A DNA stretch of 53,468 nucleotides from Actinomycetota bacterium. GTDB lineage: Bacteria; Actinomycetota; Actinomycetes; S36-B12; UBA5976. A program made the position numbers and the translations under genes. Below, piece by piece: positions 1 through 9,942 of the stretch. The number at the start of each line of letters is the position of its first letter. The stretch's first letter is position 1. Under the pieces are notes generated by a model. It did not search any database. It worked only from the letters and a program-made list of their open reading frames with translations, and was not told the DNA's origin. The stretch is taken from NCBI GenBank assembly GCA_016870575.1, contig VGBH01000005.1, positions 1 through 53,468 of the forward strand, in the 5' to 3' direction.

Positions 1-586
1 CTGGTGAGTAAATTGCATCTGCACCCCATTGGTCTTTGGTTGCATCATCAACTTCAATAATCTCAGTTGCAATTACCTTCATTCCAAACCCTTTAGCGCG
101 CCGAGACAACTCGCGAGCACTTGCACCAAATCCAAGAAGTAACAAGGTTTGTCCATCTAACTCAGAACCCAAAGGGTTGCCCAGCACGCCCTCGGAAAGA
201 TTACGTAGTTGAGTCTTGTAATCACGAAGGACCAACATCATCAACAATATCGCGTGCTCTGCGAGCGCAATTGCACTCATTGGACCGGGACAATTTGCTA
301 CAAAGACAGGACGCTTTGACCAATACTGCATATCAAAGTGTTCAATACCGGTACCCATTATTTGCCAAAGACGAACATTTGGTGCGGCATCTAGCATCTC
401 GCGAGTGCCGTACGATCCACCAAGATCAACTACTGCGTCAACATCGGCAAACTGAGGTTCAATGGGGAGTTTTTCATCATAAATTCGTAAATCATGATTT
501 GGGGAAATAGCCTTAACAACTTCATCTTGCCAAATTGGATCTGCTCCACGACCTGGAAGATAGATTACTTTTAGTTGCTCTCCCAT
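1..586 (-). CDS. D-isomer-specific 2-hydroxyacid dehydrogenase family protein (C-terminus runs off window)
   Basis: Open minus-strand frame from ATG at 586 to the window edge, absent from the ORF track because it has no stop. Translation MGEQLKVIYLPGRGADPIWQDEVVKAISPNHDLRIYDEKLP...DAVVDLGGSYGTREMLDAAPNVRLWQIMGTGIEHFD...ELDGQTLLLLGFGASARELSRRAKGFGMKVIATE resembles the catalytic plus NAD-binding domains of this family. Confidence 0.85.
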   Translation of the reverse strand, partial: MGEQLKVIYLPGRGADPIWQDEVVKAISPNHDLRIYDEKLPIEPQFADVDAVVDLGGSYGTREMLDAAPNVRLWQIMGTGIEHFDMQYWSKRPVFVANCPGPMSAIALAEHAILLMMLVLRDYKTQLRNLSEGVLGNPLGSELDGQTLLLLGFGASARELSRRAKGFGMKVIATEIIEVDDATKDQWGADAIYSP

Positions 587-696
587 TTGTTTACATCACT
601 TTCTTTTTGTTTTGCCAAAAGTATTGTAGATTCGATGATCGTAGCCGTACCATATCCACTCCAGGCAGTACCGCACAATCGAACAAAGGAATTTTT

Positions 697-1485
697 ATGA
701 GAGCTATTGAAAAATCGCTAAAACTTAAGAAGCGTATTTATGCGGGAGAGCCTGTTCTTGGAACACAACTATCTCTTCAAGACTCAGCAACAATGGAGAT
801 TTATGGTCGGGCCGGTTTTGATTGGGCTGCAATTGATACTGAACATACCGCCCAGACATTGGTGACTGTGCAGAATATGATTCAAGCAGCGCATGGGTGG
901 GATATCGTGCCGTTAGTTCGTCCGCTTATTTTTGATCACGATCAAATTCGTCGGTTACTCGATATTGGAGCAAGTGGCCTGCTATGTCCCTTTATTGAAA
1001 CAGCTGAGCAGGCAAAGCAACTAGTCGAAGCTTGCCGCTACAACCCACGCGGAAAACGTGGCTGGAATCCACTAAGGGCCACAAACTTTCACATCGATGA
1101 TGACTATTACATGGAGAACTTCGAAGATTCAATCATCATTCTAATAATTATTGAGTCCCAAATTGGTGCAAACAATGCGCACGAGATTATGGCAGTTGAC
1201 GGGATTGACGGGGTTACCGTTGGTGGTATGGATTTGTCGTTGGACTTAGGTGTCTTCCGGCAATGGGATGCACCGGTTTATCAAGAAGCCGTTGCAAAAA
1301 TTCGTGCAGGTGCTCAGGCAGCCGGCAAAGCTTTTGGTACAGGTGCTTACAGTATGGATACTGCAAAGCGCTCGATTCAAAATAAAGAAACACTGCTACT
1401 CTCGCTGGGAGATGTAAATGTGCTCGCCCAAGGAGTTATGGATTTAGCTGCAGATTTACGGGCAGGAATAGCAAGCACCAATTGA
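697..1485 (+). CDS. HpcH/HpaI aldolase/citrate lyase family protein
   Basis: LKLKKRIYAGEPVLGTQLSLQDSATMEIYGRAGFDWAAIDTEHTAQ...; in-frame ATG at 697 preferred over ORF-track start 535, which overlaps the divergent gene. Confidence 0.88.
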   Translation: MRAIEKSLKLKKRIYAGEPVLGTQLSLQDSATMEIYGRAGFDWAAIDTEHTAQTLVTVQNMIQAAHGWDIVPLVRPLIFDHDQIRRLLDIGASGLLCPFIETAEQAKQLVEACRYNPRGKRGWNPLRATNFHIDDDYYMENFEDSIIILIIIESQIGANNAHEIMAVDGIDGVTVGGMDLSLDLGVFRQWDAPVYQEAVAKIRAGAQAAGKAFGTGAYSMDTAKRSIQNKETLLLSLGDVNVLAQGVMDLAADLRAGIASTN

Positions 1486-1547
1486 GTAGTTTCAATTATC
1501 GCTGTAAATCATTTCTTTCATACAAATACATCTGCGATGTAAACTAT

Positions 1548-2408
1548 TTAGTTAGTACTTCTTGGAGGTCGCTGGCAGCGCGGACACAAATGACTAGATC
1601 GAGTCATAAACTTTTCTCGACGAATTGGTCTAGCACAACGTAAACAAGGTTCACCAGATCGGCCATAAACATTTAAACTCACCGAAAAATATCCACTTTC
1701 CCCATTAACATTTAAATACTGGCTATCGAATGAAGTGCCACCTTGCTCAGTGGCTGCTTGCATAACTTTTTTTGCTGAATCAAGCAAGCTAACCGCTTGA
1801 ATTTTACTAAGTAAATGGGCAGGCTTGCGAGGATGTATTTTTGAAAGCCAAAGTGCTTCATCTGCATAGATGTTTCCAATTCCTGAAATCAACGTTTGAT
1901 CTAGTAACACACGTTTAACTTCGGAATTTCTCTTTCGCAGTCTCAAAGCTGTTAACTCCAAGTCAAAACTTGAGTCGAATGGATCAAGAGCAATATGTGC
2001 AACGCTTTTTGGTACGTTTTTACCATTTTTATCTGTAACTATCTCATCTATCTGCATTCCACCAAAAGTGCGCTGGTCTACAAAGAGCAGGTAGAAATTC
2101 TCATCTGCAAATTCAAATCTAATTCGTTCGTGCTTTAATCTCTCTTGATTAACTTTAACTAGACATTGGCCACTCATGCCAAGGTGAATTATTAATGCAC
2201 GTTCATCGAAAGGTATCCATAGGAACTTTCCTCTTCGTTCAATTGAAGTTATCTGCTGTCCAATCAGCTGGCGAATAAAATCTTGTTTTCCAGCCAGGTG
2301 TCTCCGAGTTGCTCTCGGATGCAGAACTTTTACTGAAGATATTGCGCGATTTACAATTTCTTTTTCGAGGCCACGCTTAACTGTTTCAACTTCTGGTAAC
2401 TCAGGCAT
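1548..2408 (-). CDS. mutM: Formamidopyrimidine-DNA glycosylase
   Basis: N-terminal [14 protein letters not shown] and C-terminal zinc finger [25 protein letters not shown]. Confidence 0.97.
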   Translation of the reverse strand: MPELPEVETVKRGLEKEIVNRAISSVKVLHPRATRRHLAGKQDFIRQLIGQQITSIERRGKFLWIPFDERALIIHLGMSGQCLVKVNQERLKHERIRFEFADENFYLLFVDQRTFGGMQIDEIVTDKNGKNVPKSVAHIALDPFDSSFDLELTALRLRKRNSEVKRVLLDQTLISGIGNIYADEALWLSKIHPRKPAHLLSKIQAVSLLDSAKKVMQAATEQGGTSFDSQYLNVNGESGYFSVSLNVYGRSGEPCLRCARPIRREKFMTRSSHLCPRCQRPPRSTN

Positions 2409-3144
2409 TTGTTAACAATGCAAAAGCACTTGCAGCAGCCTGTTGTTCAGCAGCTTTCTTGCTTCGCCCTTCTCCTTGGCCCAGCACCTGCTCACCAAAT
2501 TTCACTTGCGCAGTAAAACGTTTGTCATGGTCCGGTCCAGACTCGGTTATTAAATATTCTGGTGGCTCAACATGTCTGACAGCAGCAAGTTCTTGCAAGC
2601 TGGTCTTCCAATCAAGGCCTGCTCCCAAATCACTCGATGAATCAATTAAGTGGTCGAACAAACGCAGAATTAATTGGGTGGCTGCAGACAAACCTAACGA
2701 AACAAAAACTGCTCCTATGACTGCTTCGAGCGAATCGGCAAGGATGGAATCTTTATCCGCACCCCCTGAAGCCGATTCCCCGCGACCTAACAACAAGTGA
2801 TTTCCTAGGTCAAGTGTTCTTGCAACATCTGCTAGTGCCTTGGAATTTACAATCGCCGATCGATATCGAGCTAGATTTCCTTCGCTAGCTGTTGGATTAC
2901 GATTAAATAATTCTTCAGTAACGATCATGCCCAACACTGCATCACCTAAAAATTCCAAGCGCTCATTAGTTGGAATCCCACCGTGCTCATATGACCAAGA
3001 TCGGTGAATTAGTGCAGGCGCAAGTTGATTAACTGTTATGTCTGTTTGCAAGACTTCAATTAACTCGGGCAATGTCGCGGAAACTAGGGCAATCACGTCA
3101 GCGACGGAATTGGCCTCGCCCCCGCGAGGGGGTGTGTTCGACAC
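2401..3144 (-). CDS. rnc: Ribonuclease III
   Basis: [21 protein letters not shown] signature and C-terminal dsRNA-binding domain ([20 protein letters not shown]). Confidence 0.97.
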   Translation of the reverse strand: MSNTPPRGGEANSVADVIALVSATLPELIEVLQTDITVNQLAPALIHRSWSYEHGGIPTNERLEFLGDAVLGMIVTEELFNRNPTASEGNLARYRSAIVNSKALADVARTLDLGNHLLLGRGESASGGADKDSILADSLEAVIGAVFVSLGLSAATQLILRLFDHLIDSSSDLGAGLDWKTSLQELAAVRHVEPPEYLITESGPDHDKRFTAQVKFGEQVLGQGEGRSKKAAEQQAAASAFALLTNA

Positions 3145-3146
3145 TG

Positions 3147-3323
3147 TTAGAGATCAAGCACCTGTCGATCGTTATATCGCCCATTGTCATCTGCTCGATG
3201 TGAAACCGAATAGACAACCCGACCGTTAACGATCTGCTTGTTAATTTGTGGCAACTTTGCTTTCCAAGTTGCACGGCGATGTCGTGTTCGTGATCGGGAG
3301 CTTTTCCGTTTTGGAACTGCCAT
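3147..3323 (-). CDS. rpmF: 50S ribosomal protein L32 (cysteine-free form)
   Basis: [23 protein letters not shown] typical L32 start; second Met of the ORF used. Confidence 0.95.
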   Translation of the reverse strand: MAVPKRKSSRSRTRHRRATWKAKLPQINKQIVNGRVVYSVSHRADDNGRYNDRQVLDL

Positions 3324-3325
3324 GA

Positions 3326-3865
3326 TCAACCTTCCTTAGTGTCGAATAAATCTGCTAACGCCTGCCATCTGGAATCTACTTGCTCGTGCACATGATTTGG
3401 GTTTTCAGCTAGCCGAACCCCACACTGTGCACACAAGCCAAGACACTCTTCACTGCACACTGGCGCAAGCGGCAAATCCAATAAAGCTGCATCGCGCAGT
3501 GCCGGCTCAAGATAAATCAATTCGCCATTCATGCGAAACAACTCATCTTCAGCTGAGATTGCAACATCTGGATAAAAATAGAGTTCCTGAAACTCAATTT
3601 CCGCTGATTGCTCAATCGGATCCAAACATCTTGCGCATTCACCTTGATAAGTCAATGCGGCAACTCCAGTTACTAGAACTCCGTCAACTACTGAATCTAA
3701 AGTTAAATCCAGTTTTATCGGTAGCCCTTCTGGCAACCCAATTACTGCATTACCGAAACTTGATGGCGCAGGGACGATAAGTGAGAACTGCTTGCGTAAT
3801 CCAGCCGCACGTCCGAGGTCATGAGTAGAAATGACTAGCGGAGCTTGTGGATTTGACGCGCTCAC
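3326..3865 (-). CDS. YceD/DUF177 family protein
   Basis: CARCLDPIEQSAEIEF motif and C-terminal CSEECLGLCAQCG; immediately upstream of rpmF. GTG at 3865 preceded by GGGAGGG preferred to the upstream TTG (3883). Confidence 0.88.
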   Translation of the reverse strand: MSASNPQAPLVISTHDLGRAAGLRKQFSLIVPAPSSFGNAVIGLPEGLPIKLDLTLDSVVDGVLVTGVAALTYQGECARCLDPIEQSAEIEFQELYFYPDVAISAEDELFRMNGELIYLEPALRDAALLDLPLAPVCSEECLGLCAQCGVRLAENPNHVHEQVDSRWQALADLFDTKEG

Positions 3866-3929
3866 TTGCCCTCCCGTCTGCAACCAAACGGCAGCTCAGC
3901 AATCGAGTTGCTAAGGGTAGCAAACCCGG

Positions 3930-4418
3930 CTATTTGCCTCCAGAGCGATCCTCTGTTTCGGTATCGCTGACCAAGCGCTCTCTACCTTTTCGAACGCTGG
4001 TTAATACTTTGGTTAGAGCAATCTCAAATCGAGCCAATTGCTTGTCAATATAGTCGTCTGTCTCAATTCTGAGTTTTTCAACTTCCGCAGCCACTTCTTG
4101 CCTCAGTGCTTCGGCCTGAGCAGCAGCTGTTAACAAAACTTCATGGTTTGATGCCAATTGATCGCGCTGAACTTCGGCTTTGGCGAGCACCTTTTCTGCC
4201 TGCATTTTTGCTTCCTGAATTATTAATTCACGTCTGTTTAAGATTTCTTCTGCATCAGCAACCACACTTGGCAGTAAAGCGCGAACATTTTCAACTAACG
4301 CGATTAATTCATCTTTATCGCCAATCACAAAGCCTTTTCCAAGTGACTGCTTTTTTGCGCTTTTAAGTTTACTAACCAAATCGTTTAGTAAAGCATTGAC
4401 TTGCAAGTTAATTCCCAA
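3930..4418 (-). CDS. Coiled-coil DivIVA/AtpF-like protein
   Basis: Heptad-rich alanine/glutamate translation between coaD and yceD, a usual actinobacterial position; start codon (TTG at 4418) uncertain. Confidence 0.65.
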   Translation of the reverse strand: MGINLQVNALLNDLVSKLKSAKKQSLGKGFVIGDKDELIALVENVRALLPSVVADAEEILNRRELIIQEAKMQAEKVLAKAEVQRDQLASNHEVLLTAAAQAEALRQEVAAEVEKLRIETDDYIDKQLARFEIALTKVLTSVRKGRERLVSDTETEDRSGGK

Positions 4419-4899
4419 ACTTCAGTTTGAGTGCTTTTGCAACATTTGTCGGCACTAATTGATCTACTGAACCACCATATCTTGCAACTTCCTTAGTCAT
4501 AGAAGATGAAAGGAAAGAGTAGGTGGGATTGCTGGACATAAAGAATGTCTCAACTCCACCAATTTGATGATTCAGTTGTGCCATTTGAAGTTCATAGTCA
4601 AAGTCAGAAACAGCTCTCAAGCCTTTAACGATAGCATTGATTTTTCGACTCTTGCAGAAATCAACTAGCAGTCCTTGAAAAGATGTCACTTCGATGTTTT
4701 TCCATTCTGCCGTTGCCACTTTCAGCATTTCCATTCGCTCTTCAACTGAAAAAAGGTTTGATTTTGCTGGATTTTGCAGCACTGCTATTACTACTGATTC
4801 GAATTGCTCACTTGCCCGCGCAAAAATATCAAGATGACCCAAGGTGACTGGATCAAATGAGCCTGGACAGATAACGGGTCCGCCTAATTTCGCGCTCAT
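4408..4899 (-). CDS. coaD: Phosphopantetheine adenylyltransferase
   Basis: ICPGSFDPVTLGHLDIFARA nucleotidyltransferase motif and full-length 163 aa. Confidence 0.97.
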   Translation of the reverse strand: MSAKLGGPVICPGSFDPVTLGHLDIFARASEQFESVVIAVLQNPAKSNLFSVEERMEMLKVATAEWKNIEVTSFQGLLVDFCKSRKINAIVKGLRAVSDFDYELQMAQLNHQIGGVETFFMSSNPTYSFLSSSMTKEVARYGGSVDQLVPTNVAKALKLKFGN

Positions 4900-5441
4900 C
4901 GGGATTCCTTACTTTCAGCCAAGAAGATAAGACTATCGCCATATCCTCGCTCAAAAACTTGAGTATAGCCAGTTGGCCATTGGAAACTATTTTCTTTTCC
5001 ACGTTCAACTAAAACTAGTGCGCCAAGTTCAATGCTTGGGGCAAACTGATTGAGTAACAACGTCAAATATGCATCTTCAATTGCAAATGGTGGATCTAAG
5101 AAGACCAAAGTAAATTTTTGTTGTGTTTGGAACTTATCTGCAGCGCCTAACACCACTTCACCTTGTGCACCAACTTTAGCTAAATTCTTAGCGAGAATCT
5201 CAGCGGTATGTCTATCTTTCTCTAAAAAGGTAGCACTACTTGCGCCTCGTGAAAGCGCTTCAATTCCTAATCCCCCAGAGCCAGCAAAAACATCCAAGAC
5301 ATGTTCTTCCTGCCAGTTTGCTATCCGAGAATCAAGCGCGCTAAATATTGCTTCGCGCACGCGATCTGTTGTTGGTCTCACTCCAGATTTAGGCACTTCA
5401 ATTCGCTGCCCTTTGTATTTACCAGCAATTATTCGGGTCAC
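4896..5441 (-). CDS. rsmD: 16S rRNA (guanine(966)-N(2))-methyltransferase
   Basis: MTRIIAGKYKGQRIEVPKSGVRPTTDRVREAIFSAL, VLDVFAGSGGLGIEALSRGA, VFLDPPF. Confidence 0.96.
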   Translation of the reverse strand: MTRIIAGKYKGQRIEVPKSGVRPTTDRVREAIFSALDSRIANWQEEHVLDVFAGSGGLGIEALSRGASSATFLEKDRHTAEILAKNLAKVGAQGEVVLGAADKFQTQQKFTLVFLDPPFAIEDAYLTLLLNQFAPSIELGALVLVERGKENSFQWPTGYTQVFERGYGDSLIFLAESKESR

Positions 5442-7651
5442 GACTTAGCCAGCCAATCTGCACCTTCATCACCAACAATGGCATCAACTGCACTCTTTAA
5501 TCCCTTGTGATTTGTTAATTCTGGATCAGAAGCCACTAATGCAAAAGCAGCTGTTCGAGCCACTTCAACTATATCGGCATGTTTAGTCACTTCAAGTAAG
5601 CGCAATTTTGATCGCATACCTGATTGATTTGCTCCCAAAACATCGCCTTCTCTACGTTGTTCTAAATCAATTTCAGCTAAAGCGAAACCATCGTTTGTTT
5701 CCGCAACTGCAGCTAACCGATCTCGAGCAATTGATCCTGACTCAGCTTCAGTTACCAAAATGCAAAGTCCGGGCAATCCGCCGCGACCAACCCGACCGCG
5801 CAGTTGATGAAGTTGTGCAATGCCAAACCTATCTGAGTCTAATACCACCATCATTGTGGCAATTGGAACATCTACACCAACTTCAATCACGGTGGTGCAT
5901 ACTAAAACATCTAACGATTCACTTCCAGTTAAGCTAAAGCGATTCATTAGGGCATTCTTTTCTTCAGTTGATAATCTGCCATGAAGTGCAGCAAGTTTCA
6001 ATTTTGCTAGTGGACCTGAACTTAATTTTTCTATTACATCTAACACTGCAAGCGGTGGCCGTTTAGTTTCTTCAGATTGCATAGCGACATCATCTTCAGC
6101 CTCATCCCCGCCAATTCTTGGGCAAACTATGAATGTGTGATGTCCTTCTTTGGCCTCTTCATTGATTCTTTGCCATACACGTGCTAGATGCGCAGGTTGA
6201 TCTAGTGCGGCAACCACATGTGTGGCGATTTCTTTTCGTCCTGCTGGGAGTGCGTTTAGTTGCGAAACATCTAGATCACCAAATACGGTCATCGCTACCG
6301 TTCGAGGAATTGGAGTTGCAGTCATTACTAACAGATGCGGTCGAGTACCAGCAAGCGCGCGACCACTTAATCGATCCCGTTGCTCAACACCAAACCTATG
6401 CTGCTCATCAACTACAACTAGTCCCAAATCTTTGAATTGAACTTTTTCTTCTAGCAGTGCATGAGTTCCGATCACAATTCCTGCTTCACCAGATGCCACA
6501 TCAGCTAGCGCTTGCTTGCGAGCGGAAGTGTTCATAGCTCCTGTTATCAGAACTACTTTGGTAGCTAACTCATTTCCGCTGAGTAATCTGCCTACTCCTA
6601 AATCCCCCAGAATTGAGCTAACAGATTGAAAATGTTGATTGGCCAATACTGAAGTTGGTGCCAGCAGTGCGGCCTGCCCACCAGCAGAAACAACCTGAAG
6701 CATCGCTCGTAGTGCGACGACAGTTTTACCTGCGCCAACTTCACCATGTAGCAATCTGTTCATTGGTATGGATTTTGCTAAATCTGCTGAAATCTCTTTT
6801 GATACCAAAATTTGTCCAGGCGTTAACTGATATGGTAACTGTGCATCAAATTGAGTTACTAATTCATTTTTCGGAACTCTGCTTATTGCAGGCAATGCCA
6901 TCGCTGCCATTCTTCGCTGAGCTAAAACAGTCTGTAGGACAAATGCTTCTTCAAATCTAAAACGCTCTATTGCTGCTGCTATATCTGATTTTGTAGTTGG
7001 CTTATGTATTTTCTTAAACGCTTCAGAAAAACCAATCAAGTTATGCTTCTTGCAAATATCTTCAGGTAATGAGTCATCTTCAAAATCTATTTGACTAAGC
7101 ACGATTCCTATCGTGCGAGCAATTCTCCAAGAAGGCAATTTGGCGGTTGCTGGATAAACTGGAATGAGTGCATTTGCAAATGTTTCCGCAATTTCACTCG
7201 CTACATCTTCATCTTTTTCATTTGGAATTAACGCATATTCTGGATGTGTTAGTTGCCGTCGTCCGCGAAACTCACCCACCTTGCCTGCAAATAACCCTCG
7301 AGCACCAACCTTTAATTTGTCGCGATGCCAGCTGCCATATGCAAAAAATGCAAGGTCTAAATTTGCAACGCCATCGGTCACAGTAACTTGCAATCGAGAT
7401 CCAGCTTTTCCTCGACCAGGGATCTCAACAACTTTTGCCACCTCTGCCATAACTGTTGCGTGCTCGCCTGGATCTAACTGTGATAAATCTGTTAACTCGC
7501 CACGTTCGGCGTACCTTCTTGGATAATGCCTGAGCAAACCTTCAACATCGACTATGCCAAAGCCGCTCTTAAGTGCTTTTGCAGTGGCATCACCAATGAG
7601 CCCACCCAGCTTCATGCTTAGGGTGACTTTGGGCAATGAATCTCTGGCCAT
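5438..7651 (-). CDS. recG: ATP-dependent DNA helicase RecG
   Basis: 737 aa with HGEVGAGKTVVALRA, VVDEQHRFGVEQR, MTATPIPRTVAMT, LRGRVGRGG. Confidence 0.97.
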   Translation of the reverse strand: MARDSLPKVTLSMKLGGLIGDATAKALKSGFGIVDVEGLLRHYPRRYAERGELTDLSQLDPGEHATVMAEVAKVVEIPGRGKAGSRLQVTVTDGVANLDLAFFAYGSWHRDKLKVGARGLFAGKVGEFRGRRQLTHPEYALIPNEKDEDVASEIAETFANALIPVYPATAKLPSWRIARTIGIVLSQIDFEDDSLPEDICKKHNLIGFSEAFKKIHKPTTKSDIAAAIERFRFEEAFVLQTVLAQRRMAAMALPAISRVPKNELVTQFDAQLPYQLTPGQILVSKEISADLAKSIPMNRLLHGEVGAGKTVVALRAMLQVVSAGGQAALLAPTSVLANQHFQSVSSILGDLGVGRLLSGNELATKVVLITGAMNTSARKQALADVASGEAGIVIGTHALLEEKVQFKDLGLVVVDEQHRFGVEQRDRLSGRALAGTRPHLLVMTATPIPRTVAMTVFGDLDVSQLNALPAGRKEIATHVVAALDQPAHLARVWQRINEEAKEGHHTFIVCPRIGGDEAEDDVAMQSEETKRPPLAVLDVIEKLSSGPLAKLKLAALHGRLSTEEKNALMNRFSLTGSESLDVLVCTTVIEVGVDVPIATMMVVLDSDRFGIAQLHQLRGRVGRGGLPGLCILVTEAESGSIARDRLAAVAETNDGFALAEIDLEQRREGDVLGANQSGMRSKLRLLEVTKHADIVEVARTAAFALVASDPELTNHKGLKSAVDAIVGDEGADWLAKS

Positions 7652-7747
7652 AGTGGTGAGTATCTCGCGATTTAGGGGTGTGCGTTAGTATTCCATCCTG
7701 CTCGATAGGGGTGTCCCTAGTTACGGGCAATACATGAGGAGAAGAAG

Positions 7748-7936
7748 ATGGCTGCGACGTGTGAAATCTGTGGCAAGGGACCACGTTTCGGGAACAACGT
7801 TTCGCACGCCGAAAACAAGACCCGACGCCGGTTCAACCCAAATATCCAAAAGGTTCGAGTCGCTCAAGGCAGTAATTCAAAGGCAATTTACGCCTGCACC
7901 TCTTGCATTAAAGCTGGTAAAACTCTTACCCATTAA
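7748..7936 (+). CDS. rpmB: 50S ribosomal protein L28 (four-cysteine form)
   Basis: [34 protein letters not shown]...; AGGAGAAGAAG ribosome-binding site before ATG. Confidence 0.97.
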   Translation: MAATCEICGKGPRFGNNVSHAENKTRRRFNPNIQKVRVAQGSNSKAIYACTSCIKAGKTLTH

Positions 7937-8879
7937 AGTGTCGATACCCTAGTAAGTCTGCGGGTTCATTATCTAGCCATACTCCAGCGCCAGAAGCAAC
8001 AGAGCCAATCTCAACAGCTCCACTAGGTAATTTCATTCCAGAAACTACAAAAGCGTGATCATCGCCACCAGACAAAACAAACTCAATCGGCTCGACCCCT
8101 AGTTCTTTACCGGCTACCTTTAGGTCAGAAGTAATTAGATTTTGCAACAAGTTACTAGATAAACTAATTCGAACATTTGAAGTTTTAGCAATATGCCCTA
8201 AATCAAGGAGCAAACCATCTGAAACATCAATCATGGCATTTGATGATTGCCAAGCACTCTTGCCAGTTGAATAATCAACGCGAGGTCTTTGATGTGCCAG
8301 AATCAAATCCAATGGTGCATATTTTCCAGATTGCATTAATTGCAATCCAGCCTGCGCGAAGCCCAGGCGACCTATTAATCCAACTTTATCGCCAACTCTT
8401 GCGCCTGAGCGCAGAATTGGTGTGCGGTTTTCACAATCACCAACTGCAGTTATAGATACAACTAATTTTTCACTCTTAGTTACATCTCCTCCGACTACTT
8501 GAGCACCAATTAACTGTGCTTCAGCAGCAATTGCCTCAGTTAAATCAAGAATATAACCAACTGCTGTTTTTTCTGGTATTCCAAGTGAAACTGTAAGGGC
8601 TTTCGGTTCAGCACCCATGGCTATCAAATCAGCTAGATTTGCGGCTGCCGCTCTAGTTCCTATATCAGCTGGTGATGACCAGATTCTTTTGAAGTGCACA
8701 TCTTCTATCAAAATGTCCGATGTGATGGTTGGTTTTGCTAGTCCTTGTAAAACTGCAGCATCATCTCCAGGTTGAACTATTAGTGAGTTACTTTGAAATT
8801 TAGATAGGACATCTAGAATTAAAGAGACTAACTTGTGCTCATCAATTTCTGCAACCAAAGATTCTCTAATATCTGTCAT
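7926..8879 (-). CDS. thiL: Thiamine-phosphate kinase
   Basis: [48 protein letters not shown]. Confidence 0.95.
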   Translation of the reverse strand: MTDIRESLVAEIDEHKLVSLILDVLSKFQSNSLIVQPGDDAAVLQGLAKPTITSDILIEDVHFKRIWSSPADIGTRAAAANLADLIAMGAEPKALTVSLGIPEKTAVGYILDLTEAIAAEAQLIGAQVVGGDVTKSEKLVVSITAVGDCENRTPILRSGARVGDKVGLIGRLGFAQAGLQLMQSGKYAPLDLILAHQRPRVDYSTGKSAWQSSNAMIDVSDGLLLDLGHIAKTSNVRISLSSNLLQNLITSDLKVAGKELGVEPIEFVLSGGDDHAFVVSGMKLPSGAVEIGSVASGAGVWLDNEPADLLGYRHFNG

Positions 8880-8881
8880 AA

Positions 8882-9901
8882 CTATCTATTAGCCTTAACA
8901 CCGTGTTCAACTAAAGTACTTACCAGTGTTGGTAGCGATACCCCGGATGCAGCAAACATCCGTGGGTACATCGAAATTGATGTGAAGCCTGGCATTGTGT
9001 TTACTTCATTTAAGTAAATTGATCCATCGTTTGCCAATAAAAAATCCACTCGAGCTAGGCCAGCACAGCCAAGCGTGTTAAATGATTTTTCCGCGATTGC
9101 TGCAAACTCGCTTGATTCTAGATCGTTTAGTTTTGCTGGAACAATTAATTCTGCACCGTCGGCCAAATACTTTGCTTGATAATCATAAAAATCAAATCCC
9201 GACTTTAACTTAATTTCGCCACACACACTTATTTGTAATCTCTGATCTGGATGCTGCAGTACCCCTATTTCAATTTCCCTTGGAGCCTGCACAGCAACTT
9301 CAACTAAAGCTTGGTCAGTCAATTGAAAGACTTTTTCTAAAGCGCTTGGGATTTCTTTATCTGATTTAACGTGCGTAACTCCTAAAGATGAACCCCCGTG
9401 CCTAGGTTTAACAAACAAGTTCACACCCAATGATTCAATTTGACTCAGATGTTCTTGCCAATCGTCGCGGCTAACTGCAATCGCTTGCACAACCCTTACG
9501 CCAACTTCAGTTAACCGCTTTTTTGTTTCTGCTTTGTCCATTGCTAGTTCTGATGCGGCTGCATTTGAGCCGACATATGGGATTTCCAATTTTGTTAACT
9601 CGCGCTGCACACCACCATCTTCACCCCAAGCCCCGTGCAGTACTGGGAAAGCAACATCTGCCTCAATAGTTGATATTGCACCTCCAGACAAATCCGAAGT
9701 TGTCGGTAAGCGATTTGTTATTGACGCTAATTGTCCTGCAGCATCAGGCGTATGTCGCCAGGTCAGATCCAAATCAACAGCGATTGGCAGCACCTGATAT
9801 CCAGCCTGGATTAATGCCGAGATGACTGTTTTGGCACTTAAGCAAGAAATCTCATGCTCATTACTTGGTCCGCCAAAGAACACAGCCACGGTTTTTCCCA
9901 T
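8882..9901 (-). CDS. ddl: D-alanine--D-alanine ligase
   Basis: VAVFFGGPSNEHEISCLSA, VLHGAWGEDGGVQ, EVNTMPGFTSISMYPRM. Confidence 0.96.
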   Translation of the reverse strand: MGKTVAVFFGGPSNEHEISCLSAKTVISALIQAGYQVLPIAVDLDLTWRHTPDAAGQLASITNRLPTTSDLSGGAISTIEADVAFPVLHGAWGEDGGVQRELTKLEIPYVGSNAAASELAMDKAETKKRLTEVGVRVVQAIAVSRDDWQEHLSQIESLGVNLFVKPRHGGSSLGVTHVKSDKEIPSALEKVFQLTDQALVEVAVQAPREIEIGVLQHPDQRLQISVCGEIKLKSGFDFYDYQAKYLADGAELIVPAKLNDLESSEFAAIAEKSFNTLGCAGLARVDFLLANDGSIYLNEVNTMPGFTSISMYPRMFAASGVSLPTLVSTLVEHGVKANR

Positions 9902-9942
9902 ACTGAAAACTTAGTGGTTGTCGCACGAGATAACCTGTCGCC

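Noticed and set aside
121-510. 129-aa plus-strand ORF in the track
   Set aside because: Antisense to the D-2-hydroxyacid dehydrogenase whose minus frame is open and has recognisable motifs; composition is atypical for a protein.
2459-2800. 113-aa plus-strand ORF
   Set aside because: Antisense to rnc; shadow ORF. The same reasoning applies to most other overlapping antisense ORFs in the track.
7590-7784. 64-aa minus-strand ORF over the recG/rpmB promoter region
   Set aside because: Overlaps recG N-terminus and rpmB start in other frames; intergenic promoter region is a better explanation.
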